Positions 39,115-49,718 of a stretch of 64,000 bases of DNA are shown here, one piece after another. A program made the position numbers and the translations under genes. Each line of letters starts with the position of its first letter. Position 1 is the stretch's first letter. The notes below the pieces were generated by a model. The model had not been told where the DNA came from and did no database searches. It saw only the letters and a list, made by a program, of their open reading frames with translations. The stretch lies in contig NZ_JBBOYW010000001.1 in assembly GCF_038008325.1 (NCBI RefSeq), positions 2,842,001 through 2,906,000 of the forward strand. The letters are read 5' to 3'. This DNA comes from Lysinibacillus sp. FSL K6-0232 (GTDB lineage Bacteria; Bacillota; Bacilli; Bacillales_A; Planococcaceae).

Positions 39115-40998
39115 TTAGGAATTGGGGTGAAAGGAACCATTGTGAACACAAAAACGATTTTTTCCGCTATTCTTTGCTTCGTACAAAGCCGTATCTGCAT
39201 GTAAAAAGACAGATTGGAATGCTGGTCGATCCCGCTCATCCCACATAATCAATCCTGCTGAAATGGTTACTTGCGGATTAGTAGCTTTAGGCATGACCTC
39301 TACAATGGCTGCTGCCAATTCCAATGCCTCTTTCTCCTGTATATTGGGTACATAGACAGACATCTCTTCCCCACCCCATCGTGCACAAATACCACGATCA
39401 CCAATTGTTTCTTTTAACTGTATTGCAATTTGCACAAGAATATTGTCACCAACTTGATGACCATACGTATCATTAACACGTTTAAAATTATCAATATCCA
39501 TCAATAAAAACATGCCTGATTGATCACATTCAAGTGACTTTTCTACAAATTGATCTAAATAACTGCGAGCATAAAGTTTTGTTAAATGGTCTAAATCCAC
39601 CATTTCCTGAAGCTGTGTTCGTAAAATCGAGTTGGCAATGGCTAATGATGAGTGATGAATAAGCGACTGCATTAATTTAAAGCTATCAAACGAAAAGAAA
39701 TATGGTTCTTTGTGCAACACAATACTAAAGCCATTTATTTTTTCTTCCATTAAAATAGGAATGGCCATGATTGAACGGTAATTAATTTGCTTAGGGGTTA
39801 ATCGGCTAAAATCGGCAATAAACAGCGGGTCATTTGTATGCTCAAAATGCTGCTCAACATGCTTGATATAGATTTGACCCTCCTCAGAGCTAAACAATGG
39901 TGTACTAGCATTTGCCACTTCAAAGGTATCATTCTTTTTAAACGCAAAACAAACTTCCATTGGTTGAAAAGATTTCAATAATTGTTTTTGTAGGAAAAGT
40001 AACATTTCATAAACGTCAAGCCGCATATTTAGACGATGTGATGTTTCATTGATAAGTTGTAAGTCACTAACGAGGCGATGTGATTGATGGTATAACTTTG
40101 CATTTTCCAGTGCATTTCCTGATGCTTGTGCAAGCATCCGCACAAAATCCTTTTCAGTTGTGGAAAAAAGGTATGTCGTTGGTGCACTTACTTGCAATAT
40201 GCCGTAAATTGCTTGCCTGCCCTTAATAGGCGCATTTAATAAACGACAATTCAAATCACTCGCAAGCTCTGTGGTTAGCTCTCCTGATACAAATGCCTCA
40301 ACTGTAGCAGGTCTTTCTGATAAATAATCAAAAAGCTTAATATCAATAGTTGTATGTCGATCTTGATCATTCGATAGTATAAGCTCTACATTAAACTCTG
40401 GAAAATTATCCTTAATATTTTTTAAAACGTTTTCTAAAATTACATCAATATCCATTGTTGAATGAAATAAATCCGTCACGTTATATAGCTTTCTGTATTG
40501 ATCTTCATTTATCTTTAGTTCTAAATTATCTTTCATTGTTTGAAGAACTTTTGTTAATATTTCTATACATTCTTCGCCATAACTAGAGGCCATAAAGTCT
40601 GTCCAAGACTCTGTTGCCTCCACAAGTAATACACCAATAGGGTTTTTACCCTCTACTTGGAAAAGCACCATATCTGTCATCATGGAATAAGCTTGGTTTG
40701 TTTTCAATACATAGGGGATTTTTACTATTTTCTGTTGATAAAAATTAGCTTCAATCATTAGCCATGACACAGCATTTAACTTTGTTTCAATTGTTAATGA
40801 AGCCATTTCTTCAATAGGTATTAAAGAATTACCTTCAAAACTAAGAAAAGCAGCATTATCAATTTTTAAGCGCTTCTTTAGACACTGTTTAAATGAATAA
40901 AAATACCCATTAAAACTAGCTTGTTCTTCATTAGAACTCACCCACAAGCTCAAAACATCAGATTTTATAGATTTTAGCGTTTGTAAATGGTCTGTCAT
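39115..40998 (-). CDS. dgcP: GAF-GGDEF diguanylate cyclase (DgcP-like)
   Basis: 627 residues from the ATG at 40998 (AAAAGGTG upstream). No membrane segment; GAF-like regions fill about 20-450 and a GGDEF domain the last 160 residues (DHLTKLYARSYLDQF ... DIDNFKRVNDTYGHQVGD). The active-site motif reads GGEEM, with Met replacing the usual Phe, and no RxxD inhibitory site precedes it. Probably makes cyclic di-GMP, controlling motility or biofilm. Position beside rpsD matches B. subtilis ytrP/dgcP. Confidence 0.83.
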   Translation of the reverse strand: MTDHLQTLKSIKSDVLSLWVSSNEEQASFNGYFYSFKQCLKKRLKIDNAAFLSFEGNSLIPIEEMASLTIETKLNAVSWLMIEANFYQQKIVKIPYVLKTNQAYSMMTDMVLFQVEGKNPIGVLLVEATESWTDFMASSYGEECIEILTKVLQTMKDNLELKINEDQYRKLYNVTDLFHSTMDIDVILENVLKNIKDNFPEFNVELILSNDQDRHTTIDIKLFDYLSERPATVEAFVSGELTTELASDLNCRLLNAPIKGRQAIYGILQVSAPTTYLFSTTEKDFVRMLAQASGNALENAKLYHQSHRLVSDLQLINETSHRLNMRLDVYEMLLFLQKQLLKSFQPMEVCFAFKKNDTFEVANASTPLFSSEEGQIYIKHVEQHFEHTNDPLFIADFSRLTPKQINYRSIMAIPILMEEKINGFSIVLHKEPYFFSFDSFKLMQSLIHHSSLAIANSILRTQLQEMVDLDHLTKLYARSYLDQFVEKSLECDQSGMFLLMDIDNFKRVNDTYGHQVGDNILVQIAIQLKETIGDRGICARWGGEEMSVYVPNIQEKEALELAAAIVEVMPKATNPQVTISAGLIMWDERDRPAFQSVFLHADTALYEAKNSGKNRFCVHNGSFHPNS

Positions 40999-41207
40999 GA
41001 AATCACCTTTTCTATATAACGTACAAATCAATTACTATTAACTTATAATATATTATACATAATTTGTGTCATTTTGACTATGTAATTCTCCTTACTTTTA
41101 TATTTTAACTTCTACAACATAGCATTAACCCTATTGTAATTGTGGAAACATGAACAGTGAGGAATTTCCTACTATAATATAAGTAAAAAAAATATCAATA
41201 CTAATAA

Positions 41208-41236
41208 TTGACGTACATGTCTCAAACAGTTACAAT
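41208..41236 (+). promoter_or_regulatory. rpsD sigma-A promoter
   Basis: TTGACG (41208-41213), 17 nt, TACAAT (41231-41236), leaving an untranslated leader of about 220 nt before rpsD. Confidence 0.8.
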
Positions 41237-41242
41237 GGAGGT

Positions 41243-41462
41243 TGTGTAAAATAAACGCAGCAGTGGTATAAGCTTATAATTGTATTTTATTCCTCTATTT
41301 TAACCACAACAATGATTTTCAACAATGGAAAATAGATGGTGTATTGTGTAACCTAACGGCTGCATAGGCGAAAATACATGAAAATAAAATGCGTATAAGA
41401 ATGGGTACTACTGGTTTTTGTTTTACAACAAAAAAACCAAATTTAAAGGAGGAGACAACAAT
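41243..41462 (+). ncRNA. Long rpsD leader, probable S4-binding autoregulatory RNA
   Basis: About 220 nt of non-coding leader between the promoter and the rpsD ATG. It contains several complementary segments, including GGTTTTTGTT/AACAAAAAAACC (about 41413-41440) ending just before the ribosome site AAAGGAGG. In Bacillus S4 represses its own mRNA through such a leader. The assignment here is by position and length; I did not fold it. Confidence 0.55.
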
Positions 41463-42065
41463 ATGTCTCGTTATACAGGTCCATCTTGGAAATTATCACG
41501 TCGTCTTGGTATCTCACTAAGCGGTACAGGTAAAGAAATCGAAAAACGCCCTTACGCACCAGGTCAACACGGTCCAAACCAACGTAAAAAATTATCAGAA
41601 TACGGTTTACAACTTCAAGAAAAACAAAAACTTCGTCATATGTATGGTATGAACGAACGTCAATTCCGTACACTATTTAACCGCGCTGGTAAAATGAAAG
41701 GTGTACACGGCGAAAACTTCATGATTCTTCTTGAAACTCGTCTTGATAACTTAGTTTATCGTTTAGGTTTAGCTCGTACTCGTCGTGGAGCTCGTCAATT
41801 AGTAAACCATGGCCATATCTTAGTCGATGGCAAACGCGTTGATATTCCATCATACAGCGTAAAACCAGGTCAAACGATTTCTCTTCGTGAAAAATCTCAA
41901 AACCTTGCTGTTGTAGCAGAAGCAATCGAAGTAAACAACTTCGTACCTGACTACGTAACATTTGATGCTGACAAAAAAGAAGGTACATTCACTCGCCTTC
42001 CAGAGCGCTCTGAATTATCAGCTGAAATCAACGAAGCATTCATCGTAGAGTTCTACTCTCGTTAA
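41463..42065 (+). CDS. rpsD: 30S ribosomal protein S4
   Basis: 200 residues from the ATG at 41463 (AAAGGAGGAGACAACAAT). [19 protein letters not shown] is the standard start; zinc cysteines are absent (C- type), and an S4 RNA-binding domain is seen at about 90-150 ([20 protein letters not shown]). Binds 16S rRNA early in 30S assembly and its own mRNA. Codon use is strongly biased, as in highly expressed genes. Monocistronic. Confidence 0.98.
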   Translation: MSRYTGPSWKLSRRLGISLSGTGKEIEKRPYAPGQHGPNQRKKLSEYGLQLQEKQKLRHMYGMNERQFRTLFNRAGKMKGVHGENFMILLETRLDNLVYRLGLARTRRGARQLVNHGHILVDGKRVDIPSYSVKPGQTISLREKSQNLAVVAEAIEVNNFVPDYVTFDADKKEGTFTRLPERSELSAEINEAFIVEFYSR

Positions 42066-42084
42066 TCAAATTCTTCAGCTTCTT

Positions 42085-42128
42085 AAACCTCACAACCTTG
42101 GATTTCCAAGTGTTTGTGAGGTTTTTGT
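42085..42128 (+). terminator. rpsD terminator
   Basis: 11-bp stem AAACCTCACAA/TTGTGAGGTTT with a T run beyond. The next 380 nt are very AT-rich with no gene, up to the promoter at 42517. Confidence 0.88.
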
Positions 42129-42516
42129 TTTATCCTATATTTATATCCCGCTGATTGAAGGTTTATTTTATTGTTAATAATTTTCACCGCATTATTTTCA
42201 TTTCCTTCAACTATCAAAATAATAGTCACCATTTTGTTATAAAAATTTCATAAAATATAATACATTTTTGTACTGTAAAATAGCAATCATCACCCTTTAT
42301 CCACCACCTTAACATTAAAAACCAAATATCAATTATGTACTATTCAGAAGCACCTCAAAATAGAACTGTTTTCTAAAAAATATATTTTACTTTTATAGTA
42401 AAACATTTATCAACCAATAAATTCATGTAACTATTTGCTAAAAGAGTTTTTTAATGCGCTAATTTTTTTGTAAAATAATACACTATTTAAATTCTTATTT
42501 TTGATAAAAATTTGAG

Positions 42517-42545
42517 TTGATGCTTACTGAAAAATAGACTACGAT
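42517..42545 (+). promoter_or_regulatory. Promoter of the iron alcohol dehydrogenase gene
   Basis: TTGATG (42517-42522), 17 nt, TACGAT (42540-42545), 60 nt before the ATG. Confidence 0.6.
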
Positions 42546-42605
42546 AAATTGCGAAAGGTGGTTCACCATCATTCAAGCAATAATAATTTTAAAGGGGTTG
42601 GACAT

Positions 42606-43811
42606 ATGTCAGACGTTCTAAAGCAATTTGTTATGCCGAAAACAAACTTATTTGGAGCTGGAGCAATTCAAGAAGTTGGTAATCGCTTAAATGATTTAGA
42701 AGTAAAAAAGACATTAATCGTAACAGATGAGGGCTTACACAAATTAGGCCTTTCTCAACAAATTGCAAACATCATTACAGCTACTGGAATTGATGTAGCA
42801 ATTTTCCCGAAAGCCGAGCCAAATCCAACAGATCAAAATGTGGAAGATGGAGTTGCAGTGTACCATGCAGAAAATTGTGATTCCATTGTATCTCTTGGAG
42901 GAGGCAGTGCACACGATGCAGCAAAAGCTATCGGACTTATTGCTTCGAATGGTGGACGCATTCATGATTATGAAGGTGTTGATAAATCTCAAAATCCACT
43001 TGTACCGTATATTGCGATCAATACAACTGCTGGTACTGCAAGTGAAATGACTCGTTTCACAATTATTACAGATACAGCACGTAAAGTAAAAATGGCGATT
43101 GTGGATAAGCATGTAACACCTTTACTATCCATTAATGATCCAGAGCTAATGATTGGTTTACCACCTGCACTTACTGCAGCAACGGGTATTGATGCATTAA
43201 CACATGCTATTGAATCATTTGTTTCGACAAATGCAACACCGATTACGGATGCATGTGCTGAAAAGGTACTTCAACTGATCCCTGAATATTTACCACGTGC
43301 CTATGCGAATGGCACTGATTTAGAGGCTCGTGAGCAAATGGTATATGCGCAATTTTTAGCGGGTATGGCATTTAATAATGCATCGCTTGGCTATGTCCAT
43401 GCAATTGCTCATCAGCTAGGCGGCTTCTATAATCTACCACATGGTGTATGTAATGCTATTTTACTGCCACATGTTTGCCGCTTTAATGTAACAGCACGTA
43501 CAGAGCGCTTTGCTCGTATTGCTGAATTATTAGGCGAAAATGTAGAGGGCTTAAGTAAGCGTGAGGCTGCTGAAAAAGCAATTACAGCGATTGAAAAGCT
43601 GTCTAAGGATTTAAACATTCCTAGCGGCTTCCGTGAATTAGGTGCAAAAGATGAGGATATTGAAATATTAGCGAAAAATGCGCTATTAGATGTTTGTGCA
43701 GAAACAAATCCTCGTAAAGCAACATTAGAAGATATTAAACAAATTATTAAAAATGCAATGGGTCCTGTTGCAAAGAAAGAGCAGTCGCTTGAAGCTGTGG
43801 CACTTTCTTAA
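42606..43811 (+). CDS. Iron-containing alcohol dehydrogenase (group III)
   Basis: 401 residues from the ATG at 42606 (AAAGGGG upstream). Nucleotide motif SLGGGSAHDAAKAIGL, TTAGTASEMTRF and metal ligands in ATGIDALTHAIES and YVHAIAHQLGGFYNLPHGVCNA. Resembles the NAD-dependent methanol/1,3-propanediol/ethanol dehydrogenases of Bacillus; the nearest that I recall are B. methanolicus Mdh-type enzymes. The natural alcohol is unknown. Monocistronic, with its own promoter. Confidence 0.88.
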   Translation: MSDVLKQFVMPKTNLFGAGAIQEVGNRLNDLEVKKTLIVTDEGLHKLGLSQQIANIITATGIDVAIFPKAEPNPTDQNVEDGVAVYHAENCDSIVSLGGGSAHDAAKAIGLIASNGGRIHDYEGVDKSQNPLVPYIAINTTAGTASEMTRFTIITDTARKVKMAIVDKHVTPLLSINDPELMIGLPPALTAATGIDALTHAIESFVSTNATPITDACAEKVLQLIPEYLPRAYANGTDLEAREQMVYAQFLAGMAFNNASLGYVHAIAHQLGGFYNLPHGVCNAILLPHVCRFNVTARTERFARIAELLGENVEGLSKREAAEKAITAIEKLSKDLNIPSGFRELGAKDEDIEILAKNALLDVCAETNPRKATLEDIKQIIKNAMGPVAKKEQSLEAVALS

Positions 43812-43825
43812 TAGAGTTATGTTCT

Positions 43826-43853
43826 AGGTGGGGAAATTTTCTCCACCTTTTTC
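43826..43853 (+). terminator. Terminator of the alcohol dehydrogenase gene
   Basis: 10-bp stem AGGTGGGGAA/TTCTCCACCT with a 3-nt loop and a T run, 15 nt after the stop. Confidence 0.8.
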
Positions 43854-43933
43854 TATGTTATGTAACGATAAGCTCATTGTCTATAGAGCTAACTCCCGTT
43901 ATACTTTTCTTAAAAAAGGATAGGAGATAGCCT

Positions 43934-44737
43934 ATGCGTTTAATTTCAATTTGTCCTAGTAATACAGAGCTTGTCGCCTATTTAGGGCTAGTCGATCAGC
44001 TTGTTGGTGTGGATGATTTTTCTGATTGGCCTATAGCAGTGAAAAATTTACCACAGCTTGGTCCTGATTTATCGATTAATATGGATGCACTTGAAGCATT
44101 GCAGCCTGATCTTGTACTTGCCTCTTTGAGTGTACCGGGCATGGAAAAAAATATTCAAGCATTGAAAGAACGAAACATTCCACATATTGTGTTTAACGCA
44201 AACTCCTTGGACGAAATCGCGCAAGACCTTCTTACACTTGGTAAGGTTTGCAATATGGAGCAGCGTGCACAAGCTGTTGTGCAGGAATATTTACAAACGA
44301 TTGACAGCATGCAGCACATTGCACAAACAATTACAGATAAGCCCACGCTTTATTGGGAATGGTGGCCAAACCCTATTTTTACCCCCGGCAACATTAATTG
44401 GCTCACAGCAATTAGTGCAATCGCCGGCGGTATCAATCTCTTTCAGGATGTAGAATTGGCCAGTGTCCAAACGGATTGGGCAGATGTGGTACAGCGTAAG
44501 CCTGATTATATTATGCTGGCTTGGGTTGGTGTTGCTATTGAACGTATAAAGCCAGCCCATGTCTTAAAGCGTCCAGATGCCAAGGAGTTGCATGCCATCC
44601 AAAGGCAACAGCTATATGTCATGGAGGAATGGCTTTATTGTCGCCCTTCTCCCCGCCTTATTGAAGGGGCCATTAAGCTTGCAAAACTATTACATCCCAA
44701 GGCATATAAGCATATAGAATATCCAAGCTTCTTATAA
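43934..44737 (+). CDS. BtuF-like cobalamin/metal-binding protein without signal peptide
   Basis: 267 residues, TroA/BtuF-type periplasmic-binding fold: MRLISICPSNTELVAYLGLVDQLVGVDDFSDWP, LEALQPDLVLAS, and WADVVQRKPDYIMLAWVGV. It starts directly in strand 1 with no signal peptide or lipobox, and no permease or ATPase gene is next to it. It is likely a cytoplasmic binding protein; ligand (corrinoid or iron chelate) unknown. TAGGAGATAG precedes the ATG. Confidence 0.72.
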   Translation: MRLISICPSNTELVAYLGLVDQLVGVDDFSDWPIAVKNLPQLGPDLSINMDALEALQPDLVLASLSVPGMEKNIQALKERNIPHIVFNANSLDEIAQDLLTLGKVCNMEQRAQAVVQEYLQTIDSMQHIAQTITDKPTLYWEWWPNPIFTPGNINWLTAISAIAGGINLFQDVELASVQTDWADVVQRKPDYIMLAWVGVAIERIKPAHVLKRPDAKELHAIQRQQLYVMEEWLYCRPSPRLIEGAIKLAKLLHPKAYKHIEYPSFL

Positions 44738-44777
44738 AAAACAACATCCCACAATATACATGCGGGATGTTGTTTTT
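44736..44777. terminator. Bidirectional terminator of the BtuF-like gene and tyrS
   Basis: Stem AAAAACAACATCCC/GGGATGTTGTTTTT with a 13-nt loop between convergent genes; T runs on both strands. Confidence 0.88.
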
Positions 44778-44787
44778 CGTATTGTAT

Positions 44788-46083
<1,296 letters not shown>

Positions 46084-46117
46084 TTATCACGTGTAGGGGC
46101 TTGAATTGCAAATAAGA

Positions 46118-46157
46118 TAAAAAAAGTCCCTACACGCAAACAATTGCATGCAGGGAC
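46118..46157 (-). terminator. T-box leader terminator
   Basis: Stem GTCCCTACACGCA/TGCATGCAGGGAC (46126-46138, 46145-46157) followed on the minus strand by seven T. Its 5' arm partner is competed for by the T-box antiterminator. Confidence 0.9.
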
Positions 46158-46365
46158 GTTAAATCGACAATTAACGCGGTACCACCCAGCTTGAAGATGT
46201 GTCTACCATCTTCCACTTCATTCAACCGCCTTTATCGCAGGCGCGCACGTCTAAGCTCCAAGCACGTAATTCGTTTCTACACTATGACCAGTTTTCACCA
46301 ACCACTGGCTCTCTAAACAGGGAGTATAGATACTACTGCAAGCTCTTCCTCACTAGAAAACTATA
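46118..46365 (-). ncRNA. T-box leader of tyrS
   Basis: The minus strand carries the T-box core GGGTGGTACCGCG (46175-46187), a specifier region reading GAATTACGTGC in which TAC is a Tyr codon (about 46260-46275), and the conserved AGTAG/GGTTGGTG features of stem I-II. Together with the terminator at 46118-46157 this is a classical tRNA-sensing transcription attenuator. Boundaries are approximate. Confidence 0.9.
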
Positions 46366-46371
46366 CACATT

Positions 46372-46399
46372 ATTCTATACGAATCTTTTTCAAAGTCAA
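46372..46399 (-). promoter_or_regulatory. tyrS promoter
   Basis: Minus strand TTGACT (46394-46399), 16 nt, TAGAAT (46372-46377), just upstream of the T-box leader. Confidence 0.7.
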
Positions 46400-46426
46400 T
46401 AACTATGTTCCTACTAAAACAATATG

Positions 46427-46435
46427 TGCTATAAT
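46427..46435 (+). promoter_or_regulatory. Extended -10 promoter of the PBP gene
   Basis: TGCTATAAT (extended -10, perfect TATAAT) lies 26 nt before the TTG start; the -35 is poor. Confidence 0.6.
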
Positions 46436-46461
46436 AAACAAGATTTTAGGAGGTCGATACA

Positions 46462-49400
46462 TTGAAAGATAAGATTCAACAAATCAATGCAAAGATCGAT
46501 GAATTACTAGAACGAACATGGATGAAGAGATTACGCATTTCAGGTAGTGTTACCTGGAACTTATTTTTACTATTTTTAGTCTTCGCATTGGTTGGTACTG
46601 TATTTGTCGGTTCAGTTGGTGCTGGTTATTTTGCTTCTCTTGTGAAAGATGAGCCATTACGCTCAAAAGAAGAGTTGCGAAATCAAATTTTTAGCTATGA
46701 GGAAACCAGTGAGATTTATTTTGCTAATGATATTTATATTGGGAAACTACGTACAGATTTAGATCGTCGTGAAACTTCACTTAGCAATGTTGCACCAGAT
46801 GTTATCAATGCTGTTCTTGCAACAGAGGATGAATATTTTCGCGAGCATAATGGCATCGTACCAAAAGCGGTTATCCGCGGATTATTACAAGATGTCACAA
46901 ACTCTGCTACACAGACAGGTGGCTCTACTCTAACACAACAGCTTATTAAAAACCAAGTATTAACAAATGAAGTATCCTATGAACGTAAAGCAAAGGAAAT
47001 TTTACTTGCGATGCGTTTAGAGCATTTTATGACAAAGGAGGAAATATTAGAGGCTTACTTAAATATTATTCCATATGGTCGTAACTCATCAGGTCGAAAT
47101 ATTGCAGGTATTGAAACAGCCGCTGAAGGGATTTTTGGCATCAAAGCGAAAGAGCTATCACTTCCGCAGGCAGCATACATAGCTGGTATTCCACAAGCTC
47201 CATTTGCCTATACACCATTTACAAATACAGGTGAGCTAAAAAGTGAGGAAGCTTTACAACCAGGTATTGATCGTATGAAAACAGTGCTTTACCGCATGAA
47301 AGAAGCTGGTTATATTGATGATGCACAATATCAAGCAGCGCTCGACTACGATATTACTGCCGATTTCCGCGGACCAGAAATGCGTGCGGAGGATCGTTAT
47401 CCATGGCTTACATATGAGCTTGAAAGTCGTGCAATAGATATTATTGCAGAAAAACTAGCACAAGAGGATGGTATTGATCCAGAGCGTTTAAAATCCGAAA
47501 AGAAACTAAGGGAAAAGTATAGAATCTTAGCTGATCGTGATGTTCGTTCGAAGGGCTATCGTATTTATTCAACGATTAATAAAGATATGTACGATGCTAT
47601 GCAAAAAGCAGCGCAAAACTTCCAATATTATGGTCATACGTATACTGGAAAAGGCAAGGACCCTGTAACTGGTGAGGAAACTGATATCGAAATGCCAGTA
47701 CAGGTAGGTAGTATTTTAATTGAAAACACAACAGGTCGAATTTTAAGCTTTGTCGGTGGACGAGATTTTAAAACAACACAAGTAAACCATGCCACACAAG
47801 CTTATCGTTCGAATGGTTCTACAATGAAGCCACTACTTGTTTATGCACCAGCGATTGAATATGGTGTAATTGGTGCAGGTAGCCCCTTAGTTGACGTAAG
47901 ATTCTCCATCGGTTCATGGAGTCCAAGTAACTATATTGCAAGTGATGAACGAGGGATTATTCCTGCGCGTGAGGCTTTAGCAGACTCTCAAAATATTTCA
48001 GCATTACGTTTATATAATGACATTTTAAATAGACGTCCTGCTGATCTATTAGTCAAAATGGGCTTCAGCAAATTACATCCTGATGATTTCACAAACCTTG
48101 CAACAGGTATTGGTGCTTTACATGAAGGTGTAACTGTTGAAGAAAATACAAATGCCTTTGCAACCTTTGCAAATGGTGGACAGTTTATTGATTCCTATAT
48201 GATTGATCGAATTGAAGATCAAGATGGCAATATCATTTATCAGCATGAGGTAGCACCTACCCAAGTGTTTAGTCCAGAAACATCGTATATCATTACAGAT
48301 ATGCTACGTGATGTTTTAACACAAGGAACGGGTACACTTGCACGAAATTCATTGAAATTCTCCTCTGATTTCGCTGCAAAAACAGGTACTTCTCAAGATT
48401 ATAAAGATGTGTGGTTAGTAGGATATAATCCGAATATCTCTCTTGGTGTTTGGATGGGCTACGATCAGCCACGTACCTTATATGCATTTAATAATACGTA
48501 TTCACAGCCTAGTGTTCGTGTTAATAGACTATGGGCAACACTGATGAATGCTGTTTACGATGTGGATCCACAATTTATTGATCCAGCAACAAGCTTTGCG
48601 AGACCGCCAAATGTCATCACTGCTTCATTCTGTGGTATTTCAGGCTTAGCACCTTCTGCAGCTTGTGCAAACGCTGGCCTTGTACGCTCAGATTTATTTA
48701 ATGCGAAGGTCTTTGTCCCGTCACAGCCAGATAATAGCTTTGGCTCTGGAAGCGGCAGCGTTGTAACAATTAAAGGAAAAACATATAATGCGCTATCAAG
48801 TACACCTGCTGAATTTGTACGCTCTGGTGGTGTAGGTCTTAACCAAGACTTTATTAAACGAATGTTAGGAAGACTTGGTGGGAACCCTGCAAGCCTATTA
48901 CCGAAAAATTCATCACTATCTACGTCATCTGTATCAGCAGCGGATTTCCCAGCAGATAGTAGCCCACCAGCGGCTGTAAGTGCTTCGATTAATGGCTCAA
49001 GATTGTCTTGGTCAGGTTCATCCAATGACGTTGTAGGCTATCGCATTTACAATGTAACAAATGGGGGCAAAACATTAGTAACCTCTGTCTTGGAGTCAAC
49101 ACAAAGCATTACTGTTGCTAGTGGACAAGCCTATGTTGTTGTCGCTGTTGATATTACAGGTTTAACCTCTGCGCAATCTAATGTTGTTTCTACAGGCGGT
49201 AGTGAAAACACGCCTGAGCCAGAAGAAAGTGAAGAGGAACAAGAACAAGAGCCAGATCAAGAAACACCACCACCTGCTGAGGGTAATGAAGGTGACACTG
49301 AAGGGAATGGTAACGGCTCTACAAATGGCAATGGGTCTAGTGATAATGGCAATGGCTCAAACCCTAGCAATAACAATGGAAATGGTGGTACAGCTAATCC

Positions 49401-49464
49401 TGAAGAAGGATCAAACGGAGGAAATACCAGCCCCCCTCCTCCTACTGATACACCAACTCAATAA
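46462..49464 (+). CDS. Class A penicillin-binding protein with FN3 and low-complexity tail
   Basis: 1000 residues from a TTG at 46462 (TTAGGAGG eight nt upstream). TM about 33-58; GT51 glycosyltransferase with Glu122 (TEDEYFREHNG) and GGSTLTQQLIKN; transpeptidase with S453-T-M-K456, S509-Q-N and K640-T-G-T. After this come an FN3-like domain about 820-915 (SASINGSRLSWSGSSNDVVGYR in the middle), then an acidic Glu/Gln segment and a Gly/Asn/Ser-rich and Pro-rich tail about 920-1000. A bifunctional wall polymerase. PBP1A/PbpF-like; exact orthologue not assigned. Confidence 0.9.
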   Translation: MKDKIQQINAKIDELLERTWMKRLRISGSVTWNLFLLFLVFALVGTVFVGSVGAGYFASLVKDEPLRSKEELRNQIFSYEETSEIYFANDIYIGKLRTDLDRRETSLSNVAPDVINAVLATEDEYFREHNGIVPKAVIRGLLQDVTNSATQTGGSTLTQQLIKNQVLTNEVSYERKAKEILLAMRLEHFMTKEEILEAYLNIIPYGRNSSGRNIAGIETAAEGIFGIKAKELSLPQAAYIAGIPQAPFAYTPFTNTGELKSEEALQPGIDRMKTVLYRMKEAGYIDDAQYQAALDYDITADFRGPEMRAEDRYPWLTYELESRAIDIIAEKLAQEDGIDPERLKSEKKLREKYRILADRDVRSKGYRIYSTINKDMYDAMQKAAQNFQYYGHTYTGKGKDPVTGEETDIEMPVQVGSILIENTTGRILSFVGGRDFKTTQVNHATQAYRSNGSTMKPLLVYAPAIEYGVIGAGSPLVDVRFSIGSWSPSNYIASDERGIIPAREALADSQNISALRLYNDILNRRPADLLVKMGFSKLHPDDFTNLATGIGALHEGVTVEENTNAFATFANGGQFIDSYMIDRIEDQDGNIIYQHEVAPTQVFSPETSYIITDMLRDVLTQGTGTLARNSLKFSSDFAAKTGTSQDYKDVWLVGYNPNISLGVWMGYDQPRTLYAFNNTYSQPSVRVNRLWATLMNAVYDVDPQFIDPATSFARPPNVITASFCGISGLAPSAACANAGLVRSDLFNAKVFVPSQPDNSFGSGSGSVVTIKGKTYNALSSTPAEFVRSGGVGLNQDFIKRMLGRLGGNPASLLPKNSSLSTSSVSAADFPADSSPPAAVSASINGSRLSWSGSSNDVVGYRIYNVTNGGKTLVTSVLESTQSITVASGQAYVVVAVDITGLTSAQSNVVSTGGSENTPEPEESEEEQEQEPDQETPPPAEGNEGDTEGNGNGSTNGNGSSDNGNGSNPSNNNGNGGTANPEEGSNGGNTSPPPPTDTPTQ

Positions 49465-49632
49465 CAATCAATTACGCCCCAGCGTATAAACTGCATCCCA
49501 ATTGTTAGACACATCTAACAATTGGCAGGTGCAGTTTTTCTATGGCTAAATTTAGTACAGAGGAAGAAGTTTTCTGTATCTATTGCTGACGCTTCGCTTT
49601 CGATACAAAAAGAATTTGCTGAACTAAGATAA
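49464..49632. repeat. Mosaic intergenic repeat, copy B
   Basis: Counterpart of 38341-38516: left end 49464-49486 (22 of 23), middle GTTTTCTGTA at 49569-49578, right end 49619-49632 (13 of 14). Module 49586-49602 is the inverse of 38434-38451 with two small changes. It begins at the last base of the PBP stop codon. Confidence 0.55.
49488..49539 (+). terminator. PBP gene terminator
   Basis: Nested stems: AAACTGCA/TGCAGTTT outside and CCAATTGTTAGA/TCTAACAATTGG inside, followed by TTTTT. It lies inside repeat copy B and has no equivalent in copy A. Confidence 0.88.
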
Positions 49633-49675
49633 CCTACTACATTTCATCTTTAAATTGTAGTAGGTTGATTTTTTT
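49631..49675 (+). terminator. Second hairpin terminator
   Basis: 10-bp stem AACCTACTAC/GTAGTAGGTT followed by GATTTTTTT, 44 nt before the SDR gene, so this gene is shielded from PBP transcription. Confidence 0.8.
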
Positions 49676-49718
49676 GTCATGATAGAGAGGACTACTATTT
49701 TAAAGAGGTGGGCATATC

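Noticed and set aside
42130-42510. Very AT-rich stretch after rpsD as a possible origin or UP element
   Set aside because: No DnaA-box cluster or repeats were seen; it appears to be ordinary low-GC spacer.
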